Source: an uncultured Prevotellaceae bacterium (GTDB taxonomy: Bacteria; Bacteroidota; Bacteroidia; Bacteroidales; UBA3663). From it: DNA of 64,000 nucleotides. The notes under the pieces are model-generated. The model was given only the letters and a program-made list of their open reading frames with translations, made no database searches and was not told the origin of the DNA. Positions 41,924-50,003 of the stretch are shown one piece after another (position 1 is the first letter of the stretch; each line of letters starts with the position of its first letter). Made by a program: the position numbers and the translations under genes. The stretch lies in the NCBI GenBank assembly GCA_900319235.1, contig ONNR01000003.1, forward strand, positions 62,001 to 126,000, written 5' to 3'.

Positions 41924-42832
41924 ATGGCAAAAGCTTTTGTTTTTCCCGGACAGGGATCGCAGTTTGTAGGCATGGGTAAAAGCCTTTATGAAGAGAATGA
42001 ACAGGCCCGTCAGCTCTTTGAGCAGGCCAATGAGATACTTGGTTTTAGGATTACCGATTTGATGTTCAATGGCACTCCCGAGGACCTCGTGCAGACCAAG
42101 GTGACACAGCCTGCCGTGTTCTTGTGCTCAGTTATTCCTGCTATCGTAAGAGGCATCGAGCCTGATATGGTTGCCGGACATTCGCTGGGTGAATTTTCAG
42201 CATTGGTAGCATCGGGCGCACTGTCGTTCGAGGATGGTCTGAAGCTGGTGAGCAAGCGTGCTCAGGCAATGCAAAAATGCTGTGAGAAGGTGCCCGGCAC
42301 GATGGCTGCTGTTTTGCAGCGCAATATCGTGGTGAGCGATGAGCAGATTGAGGAAGTATGTGCTTCGATTGATGGTGCTGTGGTGGCTGCCAACTTCAAC
42401 TGCCCAGGTCAGGTAATCATTTCTGGTGCCGTGGAGGCCGTACAGGCCGCTGGTGCCAGGTTCATGGAGATGGGTGTGAAGCGTGTTGCTCCTCTTAAGG
42501 TGGGTGGTGCATTCCATTCTCCACTTATGGAGCCTGCACGTGCTGAACTTGCCGAGGCTATCGAATCGACCACGTTCAATGCGCCCAAGTGCCCGATCTA
42601 TCAGAACGTTGATGCTACGGCTCATATCGATGCCGAGGAGATCAAGCAGAATCTGGTGAAGCAGTTGACAAGCCCCGTGCGTTGGACCAAGTCGGTGGAA
42701 GCTATGGTGGCAGCTGGTGCCACCGAGTTCATCGAGTGTGGCCCAGGCAAGGTTCTGCAGGGCCTCTGCTCAAAGATCAACAAGGAAGTGGCTGTCTCGT
42801 CGGCTACGCCGGATATGATACCGGAGGCTTAA
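41924..42832 (+). CDS. fabD: Malonyl-CoA:ACP transacylase
   Basis: 302 residues. FPGQGSQ near the start, GHSLGE with catalytic Ser87, and GGAFHSPLM with the partner His identify FabD. It loads malonate onto acyl carrier protein for fatty-acid synthesis in the cytoplasm. The start is fixed by FVFPGQGSQ directly following ATG. It has its own promoter and a terminator that falls within the convergent ABC ATPase gene; the two stop codons are 4 nt apart. Confidence 0.96.
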   Translation: MAKAFVFPGQGSQFVGMGKSLYEENEQARQLFEQANEILGFRITDLMFNGTPEDLVQTKVTQPAVFLCSVIPAIVRGIEPDMVAGHSLGEFSALVASGALSFEDGLKLVSKRAQAMQKCCEKVPGTMAAVLQRNIVVSDEQIEEVCASIDGAVVAANFNCPGQVIISGAVEAVQAAGARFMEMGVKRVAPLKVGGAFHSPLMEPARAELAEAIESTTFNAPKCPIYQNVDATAHIDAEEIKQNLVKQLTSPVRWTKSVEAMVAAGATEFIECGPGKVLQGLCSKINKEVAVSSATPDMIPEA

Positions 42833-42836
42833 GGTC

Positions 42837-43490
42837 TTATAACTCCTCAGGATGAAAGTCCTGGGGATTTTTTTTGACCATTGTCTTGTCGTTGATGATC
42901 CAGAGGACGTCGGCACTTGCGGCAGCAAGTTCAACGTCGTGCGTGCTGAGCAGGATGGTCTTCCGATGGATGTGTGCGAGGTCCTGGAGCAGGTGCATCA
43001 GTTCGCGACGACTGGGATAGTCGAGAAAGGCCGAAGGTTCGTCGAGCAGCAGGAGGGGAGACTGCTGGGCAATGGCGCGCGCAATCATGGTCTTCTGCTT
43101 CTCACCATCGCTGAGCGTACTGAGCAGTCGGTCGGCAATATCCTGGATGCCCACCAGACGAATGGCCTCGTCGGCCATCGCATAATCCTCGTCATGCAGT
43201 CGCCCCCAAATGCCTGTGTGGGCCAGTCGCCCGTAAGCCACCATTTCGCGTACCTTTGTGTTGAGCAGATTGGGAATAGCGGTCAGGACTATGCCGATGC
43301 TGTCGGGTCGTTCGATGGTTCCGGTGAGGGGGTGCTGAAGGCCGGCGATGGTTCGAAGCAGTGTACTCTTGCCCGTGCCGTTGCGCCCAAGCAGGCAGCA
43401 GAAGCATCCATCAGATAATTCCGCATCTATCGACGAAACGACAGGTGCGGAATTATTGTATCCTATGTTGAGGTTGCTAAGTCGCAGCAT
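42837..43490 (-). CDS. ABC transporter ATP-binding protein (FecE/BtuD type)
   Basis: About 217 residues from the ATG at 43490. Walker A GRNGTGKST, signature LSDGE (rather than LSGGQ), Walker B LLLLDEPSAFLD and the switch His in LLSTHDVE are all present. The closest resemblance is to ATPases of iron-siderophore or B12 importers, but no permease or binding protein gene is adjacent, so the substrate is unknown. Its ATG overlaps the stop of the upstream 5'-nucleotidase-like gene by 1 nt (TGATG), implying coupled translation. Confidence 0.85.
   Translation of the reverse strand: MLRLSNLNIGYNNSAPVVSSIDAELSDGCFCCLLGRNGTGKSTLLRTIAGLQHPLTGTIERPDSIGIVLTAIPNLLNTKVREMVAYGRLAHTGIWGRLHDEDYAMADEAIRLVGIQDIADRLLSTLSDGEKQKTMIARAIAQQSPLLLLDEPSAFLDYPSRRELMHLLQDLAHIHRKTILLSTHDVELAAASADVLWIINDKTMVKKNPQDFHPEEL
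42845..42875 (+). terminator. fabD terminator, embedded in the ABC ATPase coding end
   Basis: CCTCAGGA and TCCTGGGG (one T-G pair) with a 6-nt loop, then ATTTTTTTT. It lies within the last codons of the convergent gene (stop at 42837-42839), so the same bases encode its C-terminus and end the fabD transcript. Confidence 0.75.
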
Positions 43491-45265
43491 CAGCGCTGAT
43501 TGGGGTTGATGAATTTTATATCCGTTTCGACACCCTTCTTGAACCACTTTTCGGGCACGACGCTCCAGTCACCACGCAGTTTGGGCACGATGGTGTCGTG
43601 CTTGTGGAGATAGTCGGCGATGTAGTGACGTACATCCTGGTCGGACCATGCGATGACGTGTTTCTCGAACTCCTGCTTGGACCACCCCAGACCTTCGGGA
43701 ACAAAGTTGCCGCCACCATTGGCCTGATAGCTGTTGAGGGCCACCTTGTAGGTCTTGGTCTTGTCGAACTTCGAGCCATCGCTCATGCTGATGATTGTTA
43801 GCTGCTTTCCTTGTGGCTTGTCGAGGTTGATCTGGTACTTGATGCCTGCAGCACTTGTGAAGTTGAAGGTGGGAGTGAGGAAGCGCGGACCATAGACGTT
43901 GTATGCAATCTCGCCATTCTCGTCGAACAAGAATGCCAGCAAGTGGTCGTTCTCATTCTTCATGCCATTGTACTGCTTGCTGATTCCATAGTTGAGGTAA
44001 CGTTCGACCTCTTCGCCCGTCATGTTGACGGTGACGAGGGAGTTTTCGTAACGATAGAGGGTGAAGAGCTGTCGCATAGTGACAGGTCCGGCAGCGACCG
44101 AATCGTGGGCGGCAAGAACGGCAGCAAAGCTGACATCGGCATCGGTGGCTTCAAGTTGAGCGTTGTGGATGAGGTCCATAAATTCGGAGGGGCCGAAGAG
44201 CGAAGGTTCACCGTAGATTGTCTTGGAGAGGTAACCGATGGGCGCATCGACAAATTCGTTAACCTCGTTGATGGCATACTGGAAGGTTTTGCAGTAGTCT
44301 TTGTCGGGTTCGTATTGGGTCATGTCGATGAGTTCGGTTTCGATCTGCTTGTCGTAACGGTTGGTCTCCTTGTTGAGGACCAGATGGATCTTGGCACGGC
44401 CTACCTTGGCAGCCTGGGTCTGTGCATCAAGGACTTTGACAGAGTCGCCGTTGACATTGGTAATAGTGAACATGTTGCCCTGATGGTCGTGTCCGCAGAG
44501 GATGAGGTCGAAGCCAGGAACCTTGATGGCTACAGGGATGGAGCCGTTCTCGTTCTTCTTCGTATCGAGGTCGTTGCCATCGACATGATAGTCAGTGCCC
44601 GAGTGGCAGAGACCGATCAGAATGTCGGGCTGCTCTTTCTCCTGGATGATGGGAACCCAATGCTGGGCACATTCAACCATGTCCTGGAATTCAAGATGCG
44701 GCCACAGTTTCTTGGGAAGCCAAGCGGGAATGTTAGGTGTAATCATACCGAGCACAGCCACCTTGATGCCCGAACGTGTGAAGACACGATAGGGGGAGAA
44801 CATGGGTTCTCCGGTGCGTTCGTCGATGGCGTTGGCACAAAGCCACTGCTTGCGAAGCTGTTTGGCTACACGTTCGTAATACACCTTCTCACCCGTTTCC
44901 ACATCGTGGTTGCCCAGACCGACGGCGTCGTAGCCCATGTAATTATACACGAGGGGGACGAGGTGGGGAGATACGGTATCGACGAAATTGTAGTAGTACA
45001 TGGAGGGCTGTCCCTGCAGACAGTCACCTGTGTCGAAGAGGAATACGGCATCGGGGTATTCCAGACGCTGCTGGTTGACGTAGGTGCAGACGTTGGCCAT
45101 TGACGTCACAGCAGGCATATTGTTACGAATGTCAAAGGGAAGATATGCCCCGTGGACATCGGTGGTATAGAGCACGATGATATCTTTTTCGCTGGGCTTC
45201 ATGGCGCAGGAGGAAAGCATCGTGGCAGCAATAAGAGCAATAGTGCCTAAGGATAACGTTTTCAT
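43490..45265 (-). CDS. 5'-nucleotidase / UDP-sugar hydrolase family lipoprotein
   Basis: 591 residues. Lipobox Leu-Ser-Ser-Cys (about 20). The metallophosphatase metal-binding blocks TTDVHG, DTGDCLQG, GLGNHD and CGHDHQG lie in the first 265 residues, followed by the 5'-nucleotidase C-terminal substrate domain (YRYENSLVTVNMTGEEVERYL; NSYQANGGGNF). It probably dephosphorylates nucleotides or sugar nucleotides in the periplasm or at the cell surface. A strong terminator separates it from glmM upstream; it is translationally coupled to the ABC ATPase. Confidence 0.87.
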   Translation of the reverse strand: MKTLSLGTIALIAATMLSSCAMKPSEKDIIVLYTTDVHGAYLPFDIRNNMPAVTSMANVCTYVNQQRLEYPDAVFLFDTGDCLQGQPSMYYYNFVDTVSPHLVPLVYNYMGYDAVGLGNHDVETGEKVYYERVAKQLRKQWLCANAIDERTGEPMFSPYRVFTRSGIKVAVLGMITPNIPAWLPKKLWPHLEFQDMVECAQHWVPIIQEKEQPDILIGLCHSGTDYHVDGNDLDTKKNENGSIPVAIKVPGFDLILCGHDHQGNMFTITNVNGDSVKVLDAQTQAAKVGRAKIHLVLNKETNRYDKQIETELIDMTQYEPDKDYCKTFQYAINEVNEFVDAPIGYLSKTIYGEPSLFGPSEFMDLIHNAQLEATDADVSFAAVLAAHDSVAAGPVTMRQLFTLYRYENSLVTVNMTGEEVERYLNYGISKQYNGMKNENDHLLAFLFDENGEIAYNVYGPRFLTPTFNFTSAAGIKYQINLDKPQGKQLTIISMSDGSKFDKTKTYKVALNSYQANGGGNFVPEGLGWSKQEFEKHVIAWSDQDVRHYIADYLHKHDTIVPKLRGDWSVVPEKWFKKGVETDIKFINPNQR

Positions 45266-45313
45266 AATGGTATGTTTTTTGATGGTAAATCTGTTAGCGA
45301 AAGAAAAAGGTGA

Positions 45314-45350
45314 AGGTCGGATAATCCAAACAATAGATTATCCGACCTTG
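45314..45350 (-). terminator. Strong terminator after glmM
   Basis: A perfect 14-bp stem (AAGGTCGGATAATC with its complement) with a 9-nt loop, followed on the minus strand by CACCTTTTTCTTT. It starts about 9 nt after the glmM stop. Confidence 0.88.
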
Positions 45351-45358
45351 TGGTTGGA

Positions 45359-46828
45359 TTAACCGATCTCGGCCTTGATCTGATCGGCAGTCTTCTGAGC
45401 CTCGGCCATGGTGCTGGCTTCGGCGTAGATACGGATGATGGGCTCGGTATTTGACTTGCGGAGGTGTACCCAACGGTCGGGGAAGTCAAGCTTCACACCG
45501 TCGATGTCGGTCACCTCGATACCAGGCTTGCCTGAATACTTCTGCTTCATACGCGCGAGAACTGCATCAACGTCAATTTTGGGAGAGAGGTCAACGCGCT
45601 GCTTGGCTATCTCGTAAGGAGGATAGGTCTTGCGAAGCTGGCTGACGGTGAGCGTTGGTTTGTCGGCACGCAGGTGGGCCAGATTGGTAAGGAAGAGAGC
45701 TACGCCTACGAGGGCATCGCGTCCGTAGTGGGATTCGGGATAGATGACACCACCATTGCCTTCGCCGCCGATGATGGCGTTGGTCTCCTTCATCTTGGCC
45801 ACGACATTCACTTCACCGACAGCGGCTGCACTGTACTGGCCGCCACGGGCACGTGTCACGTCGCGAAGGGCACGGCTTGAAGAGAGGTTGGAGCAGGTGT
45901 TGCCCGGTGTATGCTGAAGCACATAGTCGGCCACGCTGACAAGCGTATATTCCTCGCCGAAGAGTTCGCCTGTCTCCTGCACGAATGCAAGTCGGTCAAC
46001 ATCGGGGTCGACGATGACGCCAAGGTCGTAAGGACGATCGGCCTTGTAGGCTGCCTTCATGAAGTCGGAGATGCCCGTGAGGTTGGCAACGATGGGTTCG
46101 GGAGTATGGGCGAAGTTGCCGGTAGGCTGGCAGTTGAGTTCCATGACTTCAACGCCAAGTTCCTTGAGCAACTTGGGAATAACTACGCCGCCGATGGAGT
46201 TGATGCAGTCGCAGACAACGCGGAAATTCGCTTTCCTGACAGCCTCGACATCAACGAGTCGGAGGTTCAGCACTTCCTGGATATGATATTGGGTATAATC
46301 CTTGAGGGTGATGTGGCCGAGAGGATTGCCTTCGTAGTTGGGCGACGACTCGGTCTGTGACTCCTTGCCTGTATAGGTCTTGGGAGTGATGGCCGGGAAG
46401 TCGAAATCCTCAGCCTCGGCAATCTTGAGTACCTGTTCGCCGGTAGCCTTGTCGAAGAACTCTCCGTCGCTGTTGAGCAACTTGAGGGCGTTCCACTGAA
46501 TGGGGTTGTGGCTGGCCGTAAGGATGATGCCGCCATCGGCCTTTTCTGCAGTGACAGCGATTTCGGTGGTAGGAGTGGTGGCAAGACCGATGTTGACAAC
46601 ATCGAAGCCCATGCCGATGAGGGTGCCGCTGACGCACTGGTAGAGCATCTCACCTGAGAGGCGGGCGTCGCGACCTACCACGATTTTGTTCGAAGGATTC
46701 TTGGTGGTGCGACGAATCACGGTGGCATAGGCTGCCGTAAACTTAACGATGTCGAGCGGATTGAGGCCTTCACCGACTTTGCCGCCGATGGTGCCACGTA
46801 TGCCGGAAATTGATTTGATCAGACTCAT
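45359..46828 (-). CDS. glmM: Phosphoglucosamine mutase family protein
   Basis: 489 residues. SISGIRGT at the N-terminus, TASHNP with the phosphoserine (about 105), metal loop DPDVDRLAF, sugar loop GEGNGG and phosphate loop RKSNTEPIIRIY give a complete alpha-D-phosphohexomutase. In Bacteroidales this subfamily is usually annotated GlmM (glucosamine-6-P to glucosamine-1-P for cell-wall precursors); a phosphomannomutase or phosphoglucomutase role cannot be excluded. Downstream of a DUF4827 gene and followed by a strong terminator. Confidence 0.85.
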   Translation of the reverse strand: MSLIKSISGIRGTIGGKVGEGLNPLDIVKFTAAYATVIRRTTKNPSNKIVVGRDARLSGEMLYQCVSGTLIGMGFDVVNIGLATTPTTEIAVTAEKADGGIILTASHNPIQWNALKLLNSDGEFFDKATGEQVLKIAEAEDFDFPAITPKTYTGKESQTESSPNYEGNPLGHITLKDYTQYHIQEVLNLRLVDVEAVRKANFRVVCDCINSIGGVVIPKLLKELGVEVMELNCQPTGNFAHTPEPIVANLTGISDFMKAAYKADRPYDLGVIVDPDVDRLAFVQETGELFGEEYTLVSVADYVLQHTPGNTCSNLSSSRALRDVTRARGGQYSAAAVGEVNVVAKMKETNAIIGGEGNGGVIYPESHYGRDALVGVALFLTNLAHLRADKPTLTVSQLRKTYPPYEIAKQRVDLSPKIDVDAVLARMKQKYSGKPGIEVTDIDGVKLDFPDRWVHLRKSNTEPIIRIYAEASTMAEAQKTADQIKAEIG

Positions 46829-46889
46829 ATGGGTGGGGGTTAGGAGGAGTTAAGAAAAGTTCGAAAGGTTCAAAAGGATCGAAAGGTTG

Positions 46890-47648
46890 CTACTCCTCAG
46901 GTAAATAATTCGGCTTGGAGTATTTCACGTTGCCGTAGTAGAATGTATAATAATAGCTGCTGTATTCGCTTTCGGTGATCGAGAAGGGCACAATAAGCGA
47001 AACGCTGCTGTCATACCACAAGTAACGCAATGGGAAGGCCAGGCCGCCGCTTGTGCAGGCATACGAGGAACTCGATCCCATTGAGTAGGAGTAGTATGTC
47101 GTGGCGTAATAAGCAGGATTCCAGCCGAAGATGATCTTGTAGCTATAGGGGTTGAGATTGTCGGCTGGAGTGTCGGAATGAATATCGAGCGAGTCGGTCA
47201 TGAGGAACAGACTGTCGTAACGCACAAGTACGTAGCTGCCGTTCACGATCTTGTTGTCATAGAATGACACCGAATCTGGCTTGATGCTTGGCGAAAGATG
47301 GTCAGCAATGCTGTCGTTATAGGCTTTCCATGCCTGCCAGCGATGGAATCCAGTGCCCCAGTCGTTGATGCGGAAATAGAGGCGCTTGAAGTAGCCCTCG
47401 GTCACGGTGTACCATTGGCCGAGCTGAATGTAATCGGCTGGGCTGATGCTGTCCTTGAGCACGTAGTTGGTCCAATTCTCCATCGTCTCCTCGTTGATGG
47501 AGATGACGTCCAGATTCTCTGTCGTGACGAGGTGGTTGATGCTGTTCTCCTCATTATTGACCAGATCGGCGTAGGTCTGGGTGTCGGAACAAGAAGCATA
47601 GACTGCTGCAAACAGCAAGACAGAGAGGGTGTAAAGAAGTTTCTTCAT
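46890..47648 (-). CDS. DUF4827-type lipoprotein
   Basis: 252 residues. Lipobox Tyr-Ala-Ser-Cys (about 20), then TYADLVNNEENSINH, the opening pattern of DUF4827 proteins, which have an FKBP-like fold in Bacteroidales. Ser/Tyr-rich in the C-terminal third. Possibly a periplasmic folding factor; activity has not been shown from sequence. It has its own promoter at 47670-47701 and precedes glmM by 61 nt. Confidence 0.7.
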   Translation of the reverse strand: MKKLLYTLSVLLFAAVYASCSDTQTYADLVNNEENSINHLVTTENLDVISINEETMENWTNYVLKDSISPADYIQLGQWYTVTEGYFKRLYFRINDWGTGFHRWQAWKAYNDSIADHLSPSIKPDSVSFYDNKIVNGSYVLVRYDSLFLMTDSLDIHSDTPADNLNPYSYKIIFGWNPAYYATTYYSYSMGSSSSYACTSGGLAFPLRYLWYDSSVSLIVPFSITESEYSSYYYTFYYGNVKYSKPNYLPEE

Positions 47649-47669
47649 ATTATGTCCTTAAATGGGCGG

Positions 47670-47701
47670 CAAAGATACGGATTTTTTTTCTTTCCACCAA
47701 A
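47670..47701 (-). promoter_or_regulatory. Promoter of the DUF4827-glmM operon
   Basis: TTTG (47698-47701), 20 nt, TATCTTTG (47670-47677) on the minus strand. It abuts the stop codon of the upstream nrnA-like gene and leaves about 15-20 nt of leader. Confidence 0.75.
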
Positions 47702-47702
47702 T

Positions 47703-48770
47703 TTATTGGAGATATTTGTCAAAAAGGGGCAATACTTTGACGAAAATAGCTTCTGCTTGTGACAAACTGCCAAGGAATTCGCCGCCTGCCGCGTTGCGAT
47801 GACCGCCCCCGTTGTAGAATTTTTCGGCTATCAGATTGACGGGGTATTCTCCTTTGGAACGCAGGCTGACCTTCACGAAGTTCTTCTCTTCGCGGAAGAA
47901 AGCACTCACCTGAACACCCTCGATGTCGAGGGGCGCGTTGACGTAGCCTTCGCTGTCGCCTTTCTGATGTCCGTAGCGTCGACCTTCACTCAGGCTGAGC
48001 GACATGTAGGCAGCCTTGTGTTCGCGGACGACACGCAGTTTCTGGTTGATGAGATAGCCTTCGAGGCGCAACTTGCGTTCGGGTACGACGTGGCTCTCCT
48101 TGATGATGTTCTCACGATCGACATCCTCCATCATGAGACGTGCCATGATGAGGTGGAAGTCGGGACGGTTGGAGTTGAAGATGAACCATCCGGTGTCGGT
48201 CATCAATCCGCAGAAGAGCGAGGTTGCAATCTGCTTGTTGAGCAGTTGGTCGTCGCCCAGTTCGAGGATGAATCGATAGACGAGTTCGCAGGTGGCAGCC
48301 AGTTCGGGGTGGGAGATGCAGATGTCGAAATGTTCCAGTTCGGGACCAAGATGGTGGTCGAGGAGGAGCTTGGGGGCAGGATGGTTCATCCAAAGGTCCT
48401 TCATTCCGCCTAACCTGGAAATAGCGTTGAAGTCGAGACAGATCATCGCATCGCTCTGCTGGATGGCGGCAATGGCTTCGTCGCGTTGCGATGGGGTTCC
48501 ATCGTTCTGGTTGTCGAAGACGATGACGTCGCTGCGATATCCGGGAATGAACGCAAGGTTATTGCCGGGAGCATCGTTGAGCACTACTTTTGCCTCCTTG
48601 CCTTTGGCTTCGAGGTATTGCCTCATGCCAAGCACGGAGCCAATGGCATCGCCATCGGGCGAGAAGTGGGCTGTGATGACAAACTTGCTGTGGGTATCAA
48701 TAAAAGCACGCGCCTGGGCCAATAGCTCAGGTGCGATGATGTGGGGGATATGGTCAATGAATGAGTGCAT
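47703..48770 (-). CDS. nrnA: DHH-family phosphoesterase (NrnA-like)
   Basis: 355 residues. TAHFSPDGDAIGS and LLLDHHLGPE (DHH motif) provide the metal ligands; the C-terminal GGGHRNAAGG is the DHHA1 substrate motif. These enzymes degrade nano-RNAs and/or 3'-phosphoadenosine 5'-phosphate in the cytoplasm. It begins 16 nt after porV and is likely on the porU-porV transcript. Confidence 0.88.
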   Translation of the reverse strand: MHSFIDHIPHIIAPELLAQARAFIDTHSKFVITAHFSPDGDAIGSVLGMRQYLEAKGKEAKVVLNDAPGNNLAFIPGYRSDVIVFDNQNDGTPSQRDEAIAAIQQSDAMICLDFNAISRLGGMKDLWMNHPAPKLLLDHHLGPELEHFDICISHPELAATCELVYRFILELGDDQLLNKQIATSLFCGLMTDTGWFIFNSNRPDFHLIMARLMMEDVDRENIIKESHVVPERKLRLEGYLINQKLRVVREHKAAYMSLSLSEGRRYGHQKGDSEGYVNAPLDIEGVQVSAFFREEKNFVKVSLRSKGEYPVNLIAEKFYNGGGHRNAAGGEFLGSLSQAEAIFVKVLPLFDKYLQ

Positions 48771-48786
48771 AATCGTAGGTTAGGGT

Positions 48787-49974
48787 TTAGCGTCGGCGAC
48801 CGCCCATGATGTCGCGCAAACCTTCGAGGTCGAAGCCAAGCGAGAAACGCAGCGTCTGGTCGAGGGCTGAGGTCTGCTCGCTGGACAGGACGTACGAAGC
48901 ATCGATGTGGAAGACGTTGAGCGCGATGCCGGCACCAAAGGTGAAATACTTGCGGCCACCCTTGTTCTCGTGTTCGAAATGGTAGCCTGCACGGAGGAAG
49001 AAGCGTCGGTCGTAGGTATATTCGGCGCCCAGGCCCCAGCTGATCTCCTCGAGCTCTTCTTTCATTCCGCGAGGCGCATCGTTGAACGACTTGAAGATGC
49101 CGGTAAAGCCGTTCATGTCGTAGAAGTCGCGCAAGGCATCCTGATAGGTCTGTTCGTCGTTGTAGTAGTCGCGCTTAGGCGCTGTGGGAATGAGATACTT
49201 GTCGGCATCGGCGTTGATGGTGAAGAGGTTGTAGTCGTCGATGGGGAAGGTGAACGATGTGCCGAGGCGGGCCTTGGTAGGCAGGAACTGCGAGGTGGTA
49301 CCGCCGTCGTAGCTTACCTTACCGCCGATGTTGGAGATATTGAGGCCCCAAGCCCACTTGCATTCGTTGTAGCCGATCTGGGGATATGCCTCGTAGTAGG
49401 CAGCGATGTCGGCCGAGAAGGTATTGTCGGGCTTGTTGTCGTTGTCGGTATAGGTCATTGCCGAGTGCAGGTAGCGGAAGACGACACCCATCGAGAAGTT
49501 CTCGCTCAGCATACGCGAATAGCCCACGTCGAGCGCCATTTCCATGGGGTTGATGACCTGAACTTCGACACCCTCACTGTTGTATGCAGTCACTTCGCCA
49601 AGGCTGAAGTAGGTCAAGGAAGCCGAGACCGCCTGGTTGTCGTCATAGCCGAACTTGTAGTATCCTGCAGCATTCATCAGGTTGATGCCGCTCACGATCT
49701 TGCGCAGCCACGGAGTGTAGTTGAGCGACAATCCGCAGCGACTGTAGGCAAAGGCGTATTTGGCGGGGTTCCAGAACTGGCTCACCTCGTCGGGGTCGGT
49801 AGCAGCACCCACGTCGCCCATACCGCCACCACGTGCATCAGGGGCGATGCCCAGCGACATCATGGCTGGGTTGAGGGGGTTGTAGGGGTTGGCTTCGGCT
49901 CTCTCCTTATCGACTTGGGCAAGGGCCGAGAGTGAGGTGACGGCTGTCAGTGTCAGTGCAATGATTCGCTTCAT
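48787..49974 (-). CDS. porV: Type IX secretion outer-membrane protein PorV
   Basis: 395 residues. Signal peptide ending ALAQ, then NPYNPLNPAMMSLGIAPDARGGGMGDVGAA, the hallmark of PorV, followed by a 14-strand-type outer-membrane barrel. PorV carries CTD-bearing cargo from the translocon to the PorU sortase in the attachment complex. It lies 29 nt after porU, the arrangement seen in Porphyromonas. Confidence 0.93.
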   Translation of the reverse strand: MKRIIALTLTAVTSLSALAQVDKERAEANPYNPLNPAMMSLGIAPDARGGGMGDVGAATDPDEVSQFWNPAKYAFAYSRCGLSLNYTPWLRKIVSGINLMNAAGYYKFGYDDNQAVSASLTYFSLGEVTAYNSEGVEVQVINPMEMALDVGYSRMLSENFSMGVVFRYLHSAMTYTDNDNKPDNTFSADIAAYYEAYPQIGYNECKWAWGLNISNIGGKVSYDGGTTSQFLPTKARLGTSFTFPIDDYNLFTINADADKYLIPTAPKRDYYNDEQTYQDALRDFYDMNGFTGIFKSFNDAPRGMKEELEEISWGLGAEYTYDRRFFLRAGYHFEHENKGGRKYFTFGAGIALNVFHIDASYVLSSEQTSALDQTLRFSLGFDLEGLRDIMGGRRR

Positions 49975-50003
49975 TTATTGTTGTAGTAAAAGGGGAGTTG
50001 AAA

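Noticed and set aside
43811..45103. Plus-strand gene of 430 codons
   Set aside because: Antisense to the well-supported 5'-nucleotidase family gene.
48907..49935. Plus-strand gene of 342 codons
   Set aside because: Antisense to porV.
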